Positions 1 through 5,178 of a stretch of 12,262 nucleotides of DNA are shown here, piece by piece. Numbering within the stretch: the first letter of the stretch is position 1; every line of letters starts with the position of its first letter. The DNA lies in contig CAMFEN010000015.1 of NCBI GenBank assembly GCA_945949375.1, positions 1 through 12,262 of the forward strand, given 5' to 3'. The notes below the pieces were generated by a model. The model did not search any database. It was not told where the DNA came from and saw only the letters and a list, made by a program, of their open reading frames with translations. This stretch comes from an uncultured Bacteroidales bacterium. Its GTDB lineage: Bacteria; Bacteroidota; Bacteroidia; Bacteroidales; Paludibacteraceae. A program made the position numbers and the translations under genes.

Positions 1-112
1 CGTCCGTGTTGTTCGAGAAGAGGTAGCACACGCTGTAGATACTGCTCTTGTGCTTTCGAACGAACTGCTCGAAAGCTGATTCTAAACTACTATTTCTGTC
101 TTGCGACTGCAT
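1..112 (-). CDS. ECF-type RNA polymerase sigma factor, N-terminal fragment (runs off the left edge)
   Basis: An open frame begins at ATG (112-110, minus strand) and stays open to position 1, giving 37 residues. Residues 14-33 read FEQFVRKHKSSIYSVCYLFS, which matches the pattern of sigma-70 region 2.1 in Bacteroidota ECF sigma factors (F..F...HKS.IY.VCY.FS), and NNTD follows where a region 2.2 core-binding helix would begin. ECF sigma factors direct core RNA polymerase to small regulons, often in response to envelope signals. The gene lies 77 bases downstream of the TPR/HTH regulator on the same strand, so co-expression is possible, although a hairpin at 142-168 lies between them. The rest of the protein is outside the window, so the assignment rests on this N-terminal motif alone. 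Confidence 0.62.
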   Translation of the reverse strand, partial: MQSQDRNSSLESAFEQFVRKHKSSIYSVCYLFSNNTD

Positions 113-141
113 TTGTAAAATGTTTTTACCTTATTAGACGC

Positions 142-168
142 AAAGAGTGCAGGAAAACTACACTCTTT
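142..168. terminator. Hairpin between the TPR regulator and the sigma factor gene
   Basis: AAAGAGTG (142-149) and CACTCTTT (161-168) form a perfect 8-bp stem with an 11-base loop. On the plus strand the stem runs directly into further T residues (to 170, then ATAATTTT), which is the shape of a Rho-independent terminator for plus-strand transcripts. On the minus strand, the direction of the flanking genes, there is no good U-run. It may therefore be a processing or attenuation hairpin, or a remnant. Confidence 0.4.
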
Positions 169-189
169 TTATAATTTTAGTCAGAAAAA

Positions 190-1677
190 TTAGTATGGAA
201 AGATAGCCGCAGGGAATTTTTTGCGGAGGCGGTATCGGACAGTATAGACAGATGCCGGCTCTATGTGGAACAGGTTTGCCACGTCCTCTACGCTCATTTC
301 CGCGGCAAAACAGAGGATATAGCGTTTGTCCATATTGGTCAGACGTCTACCCTGTGCGCAGAGTTGCAGGATATGCTCTAAGTCCAATTGTTGTAGACGG
401 GCTATGCTGTGTACTTTGTAGGCGCATGAGGCAGGCAATTGTTGCAGTTGCTTGATGAGGTTATCTGCCAGCAGTTGCATGGCTGTTATGCTGTCTGGTT
501 TATTCTCTCTGTTCCATTCTCCTTTCTCCAACGAAGCCGAGGCAAGGGTAGCATCCATCGCACTACGGATGTTGTCCGCTTCCAAAGCGGCTTCGTACAG
601 TTTTGCTTCGGTGTTTTTCTTGCGCAGGTAAAGCACGACGATGAGCAGGATGGCGCATAGCAGGAGCGAGAGCAGCAGGTAGAGCAGACGGCGGAAAGCG
701 AGGTTGCTCTCTTGCAGCCGCTCCATCTCGAGCGTCTTCTTCTCCACCTCGTAGCGCGTCTCTATCTCTTGCAGGCTGGCAGTCTTGTCTATGTCGTAAC
801 GGACGGCGTTGTTCTCTATCAACCGCTCTTGCCAATAGAGCGCCTCGCGGTAGCGCCCTTGGTCTGTGCAGAGCATGACCATGAAGGCATACGCCTCGCC
901 CCGCTCGGTTACGACGGTATTCGGATGATATTCCGCCACGCTGTCTATCATCGTCAGCACCTCCCGCATCGTCTGCTCGGCGGCGCGATACTGCCCGCGA
1001 TAGTATCGGAGCCATGCCCACATGTCCTGAATGCTGATGCTGACCTCTTGGCGGTCTTCGGGGTGGGATAGCAAGGTAGCGGCATGTTCGGCTCGCATCA
1101 GGTATGCCTCTATGCTGTCGGTCTGCCGCGGAGATGTGTAGAAATCGTAGTAGAGGGCTTGGTTGTAGTAGTTCCACGGCGGGATGATACGCCACTGCTC
1201 GGGGTTCGGCAGTTGCTCCATCGCCCGAATGGACTGCTCGCCGTAGCGGATAGCGAGGTCGCCGCTATCCAACTGGGCATAGTAGGCGGAAGCGACGGAG
1301 TAGTAGTTGAAGAGGATGAGAGCTTCTGTGCCTGCTTGTTGATTGGGCATTTGGGTCAGTGCCTCCATCTGCCGCATCAGCACCTCCATCTGGTCGAAGG
1401 CACCGATATTCATGTACTCGATGGCGCGCTCGTAGAGGCAGAGCGAGGCGTAATCATAGCGTTTCAGGCGCATGAACGTGTCGTAGGCGGCGATGAGGCT
1501 GTCTTGCGCCGCAGTAGAATACCCTTGCTTGAAGGCATCTATTCCGTAGTTTCGTTGTGACAATGCCCGCTGAAAAGCAAGGCTATCCGCAGGCTGTGCT
1601 GCAAAAGCAAAATTGCCTTGTGCGAACATCAGTCCACACAAGGCAATTCTTATCAAAAACCCACTATTCATAGGCAT
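190..1677 (-). CDS. Membrane-anchored TPR protein with C-terminal helix-turn-helix (putative transcription regulator)
   Basis: A protein of 495 residues if started at ATG 1677-1675; ATG 1671 (493 residues) is an alternative. The order is: N-terminal signal sequence (about residues 7-28, ending near FAFAAQP); an alpha-helical TPR-like region (about 35-300) with repeated YxxA/LxxY spacing; a short coiled coil (about 300-330); one transmembrane segment (about 331-352, YLLLSLLLCAILLIVVLYL) followed by RKK; then a cytoplasmic part ending in a helix-turn-helix (about 447-487, with MSVEDVANLF and SVYTVRYRLRKKF). This 'periplasmic TPR, membrane span, cytoplasmic HTH' layout is a recurrent Bacteroidota regulator type. 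DNA binding is inferred. The start overlaps the stop of the upstream HIT gene by one base (TGATG), and an ECF sigma factor follows, so it may act in envelope sensing; its signal and targets are unknown. Confidence 0.85.
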   Translation of the reverse strand: MPMNSGFLIRIALCGLMFAQGNFAFAAQPADSLAFQRALSQRNYGIDAFKQGYSTAAQDSLIAAYDTFMRLKRYDYASLCLYERAIEYMNIGAFDQMEVLMRQMEALTQMPNQQAGTEALILFNYYSVASAYYAQLDSGDLAIRYGEQSIRAMEQLPNPEQWRIIPPWNYYNQALYYDFYTSPRQTDSIEAYLMRAEHAATLLSHPEDRQEVSISIQDMWAWLRYYRGQYRAAEQTMREVLTMIDSVAEYHPNTVVTERGEAYAFMVMLCTDQGRYREALYWQERLIENNAVRYDIDKTASLQEIETRYEVEKKTLEMERLQESNLAFRRLLYLLLSLLLCAILLIVVLYLRKKNTEAKLYEAALEADNIRSAMDATLASASLEKGEWNRENKPDSITAMQLLADNLIKQLQQLPASCAYKVHSIARLQQLDLEHILQLCAQGRRLTNMDKRYILCFAAEMSVEDVANLFHIEPASVYTVRYRLRKKFPAAIFPY

Positions 1678-2084
1678 CAAGCCTTTTCTATCGCCTCTGC
1701 TATCGAGTTGGCTATCTGCGCCATCTCCTCGGCGGGCAGTTGCAGTTTCGGGTTGGTGAAGAGCATGTCGCGCTCGCTATTCATCGGCACGAGATGTACA
1801 TGCACGTGATTCACCTCCATGCCCAGCACGGCTACGCCCACGCGCTTGCAGCCTGTTGCTTCTTTCAGCCCGCGCGCCACTTGCTTAGCGAACACCATCA
1901 GCCCCGCAAGAGTCTCGTCGTCGAGGTCGAAGATATAGTCTGCCTCGGGTTCGGGCAACTTGGGGATAACCAGCGTATGCCCTTTCTGCAACGGGTTGAT
2001 GTCTAAGAACGCGTAGTATTTTTCGTCCTCCGCTACCTTGTAGGAAGGAATCTCACCATTGATGATTCGAGTGAAGAGTGTCAT
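1677..2084 (-). CDS. HIT-family nucleotide hydrolase/transferase
   Basis: 135 residues, the normal length for a bacterial histidine-triad (HIT) protein. The active-site triad is intact as HVHVHLV at residues 93-99 (H93, H95, H97), preceded by N92. The earlier family motif KGHTLVIPK lies at 34-42, and the N-terminus (MTLFTRIINGEIPSYKV) is typical of the HINT/Fhit-like bacterial group. Such cytoplasmic enzymes hydrolyse nucleoside phosphoramidates or dinucleoside polyphosphates; the exact substrate cannot be told from sequence. The gene lies 181 bases downstream of greA on the same strand, a pairing I recall from other Bacteroidales, but repeats fill the gap. Its TGA stop shares a base with the ATG of the TPR regulator, implying translational coupling of the two. 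Confidence 0.93.
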   Translation of the reverse strand: MTLFTRIINGEIPSYKVAEDEKYYAFLDINPLQKGHTLVIPKLPEPEADYIFDLDDETLAGLMVFAKQVARGLKEATGCKRVGVAVLGMEVNHVHVHLVPMNSERDMLFTNPKLQLPAEEMAQIANSIAEAIEKA

Positions 2085-2088
2085 TGTT

Positions 2089-2117
2089 GGATGAAGGATT
2101 AAGGATAAATGACTAAA
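2089..2117 (-). repeat. Pyrimidine-rich dispersed repeat, family C (short form)
   Basis: On the minus strand this begins TTTAGTC and continues as repeated TTATCCT/ATCCTT-like heptads. It lies immediately upstream of the HIT start codon. Nearly the same string, with a 7-base insertion, is found on the plus strand at 9391-9426 inside mutL, and related forms occur at 2981-3037 and 7188-7222. Confidence 0.6.
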
Positions 2118-2124
2118 TTTGAAC

Positions 2125-2160
2125 CCTCCCCGCCTCTCCCTACAAAGGGTAGGGTGGGTG
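2125..2160 (+). repeat. GC-rich hairpin repeat, family D
   Basis: The element starts with CTCCCCGCCTCTCC and then runs into a complementary G-rich half (AGGGTAGGGTGGG), so it can fold on itself. The same 14-base start occurs on the opposite strand in the hairpin at 4847-4883. It lies in the 181-bp greA-HIT gap. Function unknown; it could terminate or stabilise the greA transcript. Confidence 0.5.
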
Positions 2161-2173
2161 GACTAGTTTTGTA

Positions 2174-2255
2174 TAGTCGAAAGTAATTCAGTCTTTTAGC
2201 GAAGCGGTCTTTTGTCTTTCAGCGCGAAGCGCGGTCTTTCAGTCGTAAGACGGTC
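2174..2255 (+). repeat. Imperfect tandem array of mini-hairpins (family C, long form)
   Basis: Starts with TAGTCGAAAGTAATTCAGTC and then contains three successive units built on GGTCTTT(T)-AG plus a tiny palindrome: AGCGAAGC, GCGCGAAGCGC and GTCGTAAGAC. The stretch 2174-2218 is similar to 2981-3037 on the other side of the greA locus, in the same orientation. It ends 10 bases before the greA stop codon. No open frame or protein similarity is evident. Confidence 0.6.
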
Positions 2256-2265
2256 CTATATCTAT

Positions 2266-2736
2266 TTACAGGCTAATCTCCAGTATCTCAAACTCCATCA
2301 GTCCGGCGGGCACTTGTACTTGCGCTACCTCGCCCACTTTCTTGCCGAGGAGGCCTTTGGCGATAGGTGTGGTAACGGCTATCTTGCCCTCTGCGATGTT
2401 GGCTTCGCCCTCGGTAACGAGTTGATATACCTTCTCCGCGCCGCTTTTCTTCACGCGCACGCGTACCTTAGTGAGTATCTGCACCTCGTCGGTCTTGACT
2501 GTGCTTTGGTCGATGATACGGGCATCCATTATCTTGCCTTTCAACTGTGCGATACGGCTCTCCAGATGCCCTTGCTCCTCTTTGGCGGCATCGTATTCTG
2601 CGTTCTCACTCAAATCTCCCTTGTCGCGTGCTTCTGCTATAGCGGCAATCACGCGCGGACGCTCTGTGCTCTCCAAGAACTGGAGCTCGTCTTTTAGTTT
2701 TTGCAGACCTTCTGCGGTCATGTAAGTAACTGCCAT
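2266..2736 (-). CDS. greA: Transcription elongation factor GreA
   Basis: 156 residues, the standard GreA length. The N-terminal coiled coil (about 1-77) carries the acidic tip motif GDLSENAEYDAAKEEQ at 40-55, with D41 and E44 positioned to coordinate the second magnesium ion in the RNA polymerase active site. The C-terminal FKBP-like domain (about 80-156) contains the family pattern ITTPIAKGLLGKKVGE in the form VTTPIAKGLLGKKVGEVAQV. GreA rescues backtracked RNA polymerase by stimulating cleavage of the nascent 3' end. The start at 2736 gives the usual N-terminus (MAVTYMTAEGLQKL). A 49-residue ORF ends 23 bases upstream and probably shares its transcript. Related repeats lie beyond both ends of this two-gene unit. 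Confidence 0.97.
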   Translation of the reverse strand: MAVTYMTAEGLQKLKDELQFLESTERPRVIAAIAEARDKGDLSENAEYDAAKEEQGHLESRIAQLKGKIMDARIIDQSTVKTDEVQILTKVRVRVKKSGAEKVYQLVTEGEANIAEGKIAVTTPIAKGLLGKKVGEVAQVQVPAGLMEFEILEISL

Positions 2737-2759
2737 AGTATTATTTTAGAATTTATAAA

Positions 2760-2909
2760 TCAGTATTTCTTATTTAGAATCTCGCTCATAATCACAGCCT
2801 TGCGCACTTCCTCCACATTGGTGAAATCCACAACAGGGCGAGACATATCAGGCTGCATACTCTCTTGCAGCTCAGGTGTTGCAACAGTTTTTTTATTCTC
2901 CTTTTTCAT
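2760..2909 (-). CDS. 49-residue hypothetical protein upstream of greA
   Basis: ATG at 2909 and TGA at 2760-2762. The protein starts MKKENKKTVATPELQESMQP and ends VEEVRKAVIMSEILNKKY. It has a lysine-rich, probably disordered N-terminal half and a C-terminal amphipathic helix (about residues 31-47). It has no signal peptide, membrane span or cysteine. I do not recognise a family. Support for its being real: it sits in the greA transcription unit with only 23 bases to the greA ATG, the only clear promoter nearby lies upstream of it, and it has a plausible helix-forming, charged composition. Possible roles include a small cytoplasmic regulator or merely a translated leader for greA; neither is shown by the sequence. 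Confidence 0.6.
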   Translation of the reverse strand: MKKENKKTVATPELQESMQPDMSRPVVDFTNVEEVRKAVIMSEILNKKY

Positions 2910-2980
2910 ATCTTTTTGGGATTATCTTTTCATGGTAAGAGGATAATATCACACACGGCAAATGAGTGGAGGGGGATGGT

Positions 2981-3037
2981 TAGTCGAAACTATTTAGTCT
3001 ATCATCCTTCATTCTTTAGCATAGCGGTCTTTTGTCC
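2981..3037 (+). repeat. Dispersed repeat, family C copy upstream of the greA unit
   Basis: Contains TAGTCGAAACTATTTAGTC (2981-2999), then ATCCTTCATTC, then TTTAGCATAGCGGTCTTTTG (3015-3034). The first and last blocks match 2174-2193 and 2197-2216, with a few substitutions and an extra middle segment here. It lies in the presumed 5' leader of the 49-residue ORF and greA. Confidence 0.55.
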
Positions 3038-3051
3038 ATTTAGCTTGTCGG

Positions 3052-3085
3052 AAAAAACAATAGGAAACTTCACAGCCTCCTATTG
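3052..3085 (-). terminator. Leader terminator/attenuator candidate upstream of the greA unit
   Basis: Read on the minus strand, CAATAGGA (3085-3078) pairs with TCCTATTG (3065-3058) across a 12-base loop and is followed at once by six T residues (3057-3052). It lies about 75 bases downstream of the start expected for the promoter at 3134-3165. It could terminate that promoter's transcripts early. Alternatively it is simply the terminator of miaB, whose stop is about 110 bases upstream. The stem is short, so strength is uncertain. Confidence 0.55.
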
Positions 3086-3133
3086 CCATTAAACCTAAAC
3101 CTTAACTATGAAAATTTTATTTGTTTTCGAGCG

Positions 3134-3165
3134 CAAAGGTACGGCTTTTTTTTTATATAGCCAAA
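3134..3165 (-). promoter_or_regulatory. Bacteroidota-type promoter for the 49-residue ORF and greA
   Basis: On the minus strand, TTTG (3165-3162), a 20-base spacer and TACCTTTG (3141-3134) match the Bacteroides consensus TTTG-N19-21-TAnnTTTG. Transcription should start near 3127. It lies just beyond the miaB stop codon. Confidence 0.75.
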
Positions 3166-3193
3166 CAAAATTGAAAAAAAATGCAATTTTTCG

Positions 3194-4504
3194 CTACTTT
3201 TCAACAATTTCACCTCGTAAAGTTGCTGCCGTTGCCTCCAAGACACGCACTTGCACCAGTTCGCCGATATGTCTGCCTGCTCGCGGGAAGACCACCGTCT
3301 TATATTGGGAGGTACGTCCGAACATATCGTTATGGCTGCGTTTGGAAAAACCTTCCACCAGCACTTCCACTATCTTGCCTATCTCTCGTTGGTTACTGGC
3401 GAGGGATAGTTCGTTTTGCAGTGCGATGATTTCGTTGAGTCGTCGCACTTTCTCTTCCTCGGCGATGTTGTCCGGCAGGTGTTTCTGGGCGTAAGTGCCC
3501 GGGCGCTCGCTGTATTTGAACATGAACGCCGTGTCGAAGCCCACCTCGCGCATCAGGCTCAGGGTCTCAGCATGGTCTTCGAGCGTCTCATCGTGGAAAC
3601 CGCAGAAGACATCTGTGCCTATGGTGGCATCGGGTAAGATACGGCGGATGGCGGCTATGCGGTCGAGATACCACTCGCGGGTGTATTTGCGGTTCATCAG
3701 TTTCAGAATCTTGTTTGACCCGCTTTGTACTGGCAGGTGGATGAAGCGACAGAGGTTCTTGTGGCGTGCGATAGTCTCTAAGGTTTTGTCCGACATATCT
3801 TTCGGGTGCGAGGTTGTGAAACGAATGCGCATCTCGGGCACCGTCTCCGCCACTATCTCCAGCAAGTCCGCAAAGTCTTTTTCTCCGGCTTTCCACGAGT
3901 TGACATTCTGCCCTAAGAGCGTTACTTCCTTGTAGCCTTTTGCCCACAAGTCGCGCACTTCGTTCAATATGCTTTCTACGTCTCTGCTACGCTCGCGACC
4001 GCGTGTATAGGGCACCACGCAGTAAGAGCAGAAGTTGTTGCAGCCGCGCATGATGCTGACAAATCCGCTGATTGTCTTACCGATGCGCGCGGGCAGCACC
4101 TCACGGTAGGTCTCCGTCTTGCTGAGTGCTATGTTGATGGCTTTCTTCCCTAACTCACACTGTGCCAAGAGGTTAGGAATATCCATATAGGCATCGGGTC
4201 CTGCTACAAAATCTACCTTGTAGTCCTGTATCAACTCCTCTCCCATGCGCTCCGCCATGCAACCGATAACGCCCATTATCGGGCGATGCTCTTTCTTAGT
4301 CAGTGCCCGCAACTCGCGCAGTCGGCTCACCACTTTCTGCTCGGCGTTGTCGCGGATAGAGCAGGTGTTTAGCAAGATAACATCCGCCTCATGCCAATCG
4401 TCCGTCAGTTGGCAGTCTGCAGTCTGCATGATAGCCGCTACCACCTCGCTGTCTGCCACGTTCATCTGGCAACCGTAGGTCTCTATGTAGAAGTTTTTGC
4501 TCAT
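3194..4504 (-). CDS. miaB: tRNA-2-methylthio-N6-(dimethylallyl)adenosine37 methylthiotransferase MiaB
   Basis: 436 residues, full length. The N-terminal methylthiotransferase domain has the three auxiliary-cluster cysteines C12 (ETYGCQMN), C48 (LLNTCSI) and C82 (GCMAER). The radical-SAM domain has the CxxxCxxC motif at C155, C159 and C162 (RGCNNFCSYCVVPYTRGRE), and a C-terminal TRAM RNA-binding domain spans about 372-436. MiaB adds the methylthio group to i6A37 of tRNAs that read codons beginning with U, using two 4Fe-4S clusters and S-adenosylmethionine. The motif spacing fits MiaB rather than RimO or MtaB. The gene ends close to the promoter of the greA unit and diverges from tRNA-Pro, which is not expected to be a substrate. 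Confidence 0.97.
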   Translation of the reverse strand: MSKNFYIETYGCQMNVADSEVVAAIMQTADCQLTDDWHEADVILLNTCSIRDNAEQKVVSRLRELRALTKKEHRPIMGVIGCMAERMGEELIQDYKVDFVAGPDAYMDIPNLLAQCELGKKAINIALSKTETYREVLPARIGKTISGFVSIMRGCNNFCSYCVVPYTRGRERSRDVESILNEVRDLWAKGYKEVTLLGQNVNSWKAGEKDFADLLEIVAETVPEMRIRFTTSHPKDMSDKTLETIARHKNLCRFIHLPVQSGSNKILKLMNRKYTREWYLDRIAAIRRILPDATIGTDVFCGFHDETLEDHAETLSLMREVGFDTAFMFKYSERPGTYAQKHLPDNIAEEEKVRRLNEIIALQNELSLASNQREIGKIVEVLVEGFSKRSHNDMFGRTSQYKTVVFPRAGRHIGELVQVRVLEATAATLRGEIVEK

Positions 4505-4530
4505 AAAACACGTTTTTTACAAGAATTTTT

Positions 4531-4538
4531 CAAATTTA
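4531..4538 (-). promoter_or_regulatory. Possible -7 element for miaB
   Basis: Minus-strand TAAATTTG fits TAnnTTTG and lies about 27 bases upstream of the miaB ATG. No TTTG is found at the usual spacing, so this is tentative. It abuts the -33 element of the divergent tRNA promoter (4539-4542). Confidence 0.3.
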
Positions 4539-4570
4539 TTTGGTTGTATCAAAAAAAAGTCGTACCTTTG
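4539..4570 (+). promoter_or_regulatory. Bacteroidota-type promoter of tRNA-Pro
   Basis: TTTG (4539-4542), a 20-base spacer and TACCTTTG (4563-4570) match the TTTG-N19-21-TAnnTTTG consensus, 35 bases before the tRNA 5' end. The -7 element lies inside the left arm of the inverted repeat 4553-4582. Confidence 0.8.
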
Positions 4571-4605
4571 CAGCCGCTTTTGAGAAAAATTGTTTTCAAT
4601 GGCAT

Positions 4606-4679
4606 CGGGATGTGGCGCAGTCCGGTAGCGCAACGGTCTGGGGGACCGGAGGTCGCAAGTTCGAATCTTGTCATCCCGA
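4606..4679 (+). tRNA. tRNA-Pro, anticodon GGG
   Basis: A full cloverleaf can be drawn. The acceptor stem is CGGGATG (4606-4612) with CATCCCG (4672-4678) and discriminator A4679. The D stem is GCGC/GCGC. The anticodon stem is ACGGT/ACCGG with loop CTGGGGG and anticodon GGG at 4640-4642. The T arm is GCAAG-TTCGAAT-CTTGT. The C1 start and acceptor resemble known bacterial tRNA-Pro. It reads CCC and CCU. CCA is not encoded, so it must be added after transcription. One oddity is an A-G mismatch at the top pair of the anticodon stem (4633/4649). Confidence 0.95.
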
Positions 4680-4682
4680 CGA

Positions 4683-4706
4683 AGAGTCCGCAAGGGCTCT
4701 TTTTTT
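4683..4706 (+). terminator. Rho-independent terminator of tRNA-Pro
   Basis: AGAGTCC (4683-4689) pairs with GGGCTCT (4694-4700), including one G-T pair, around a GCAA tetraloop, followed by a run of T residues to 4706. It begins four bases after the tRNA. Confidence 0.9.
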
Positions 4707-4846
4707 GTATCTATACTTTCCGTATCATCAAACGCTCGCGCACGACCAAACTTCACCAAAAGCGGCTGCAAAGGTACGACTTTTTTGCGATATATACAAT
4801 AGTAACGGATTCATTTGCCGTTTTTCTCGCGCATCTCCATGCATCG

Positions 4847-4883
4847 CTTCACCCCTCCTTTCAGGAGAGGCGGGGAGTTGAAG
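4847..4883. repeat. GC-rich hairpin, family D copy
   Basis: CTTCA (4847-4851) and TGAAG (4879-4883) close an imperfect stem whose inner part pairs CCCTCC with GGAGaGG. On the minus strand it contains CTCCCCGCCTCTCC, identical to 4 bases short of the start of the element at 2125-2160. It lies in the gene-free interval between tRNA-Pro and panC (4680-5178), in which I see hairpins and repeats but no coding frame. Confidence 0.5.
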
Positions 4884-4908
4884 CAACCTTCGACTATGAA
4901 AGGCAAAG

Positions 4909-4951
4909 GAGGTGCGGTTGCAACTCTGAAAACATATTGAGGTGCGGTTGC
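4909..4951 (-). repeat. Two copies of a 13-bp direct repeat, related to family A
   Basis: GAGGTGCGGTTGC occurs at 4909-4921 and again at 4939-4951, a 30-base period. Read on the minus strand, the first copy gives ACCGCACCTCCTTTGCC, which matches the right half of the hairpin repeats at 6074-6103 and 7268-7297. Only two units are present, so it is not an array. Confidence 0.5.
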
Positions 4952-5008
4952 TTATAATACCCCCTATATCTATATTCCCCAAAAATTAATATCTTTTAGC
5001 AAAAATAA

Positions 5009-5032
5009 GGGTGCTTTGCACAAGAAGCACCC
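5009..5032 (-). terminator. Probable terminator of panC (may work in both directions)
   Basis: GGGTGCTT (5009-5016) and AAGCACCC (5025-5032) form a perfect 8-bp stem with an 8-base loop. On the minus strand it is followed by TTATTTTTGC, giving a U-rich tail about 150 bases after the panC stop. On the plus strand it is followed by CGTTTTCG. Confidence 0.7.
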
Positions 5033-5047
5033 CGTTTTCGAATCACT

Positions 5048-5079
5048 TAGACCCTTATTTAGACCTTACTAAACCCTTA
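5048..5079 (+). repeat. Three short direct repeats of a TAGACCCTTA-like motif
   Basis: TTAGACCCTTA, TTTAGACCTTA and CTAAACCCTTA follow one another at about 11-base spacing. This would put them on one face of the helix, as for a protein-binding site, but no binding protein can be named. Confidence 0.35.
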
Positions 5080-5112
5080 TGGTGGTAGGTTGCTAAATTG
5101 CTATGTTGCAAA

Positions 5113-5162
5113 TGTTACTATTGTTACAAAAGTAAACAAAAGTTAGCATGTAACATGTAACA
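5113..5162. repeat. Double inverted repeat TGTTAC/GTAACA downstream of panC
   Basis: TGTTAC occurs at 5113-5118 and 5122-5127, and GTAACA at 5150-5155 and 5157-5162, so two tandem copies face two inverted copies. It starts 17 bases past the panC stop. It could form a weak A/T-rich hairpin in the panC mRNA 3' end or be an operator-like site. Confidence 0.4.
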
Positions 5163-5178
5163 AAAAATAATAGTTGAA

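Larger units (their letters stand above)
4553..4786. repeat. Perfect 30-bp inverted repeat enclosing tRNA-Pro
   Basis: The left arm 4553-4582 is the exact reverse complement of the right arm 4757-4786, separated by 174 bp that hold the tRNA and its terminator. Each arm contains TACCTTTGCAGCCGC and a run of six A/T bases, so the tRNA promoter's -7 box is duplicated in inverted, convergent orientation at the far side. On the minus strand the right arm has only an ATTG (4797-4800) where TTTG would be expected, 21 bases away. Confidence 0.85.

Noticed and set aside
1678..1680. TTG as the start of the TPR regulator
   Set aside because: An ATG directly follows (1677-1675), overlaps the HIT stop as TGATG and precedes a normal signal sequence.
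3108..3494. A plus-strand frame beginning MKILFVFERKG
   Set aside because: It starts in the promoter region of the greA unit and then runs antisense through miaB; its composition is typical of a shadow frame.
4517..4771. A minus-strand reading frame with DDKIRTCDLRSP
   Set aside because: It runs antisense through tRNA-Pro; this peptide pattern is a known artefact of translating tRNA complements and has no independent support.
4909..4951. Possible CRISPR-like spacing (30-base period)
   Set aside because: Only two 13-base units are present, with no third repeat and no cas gene.
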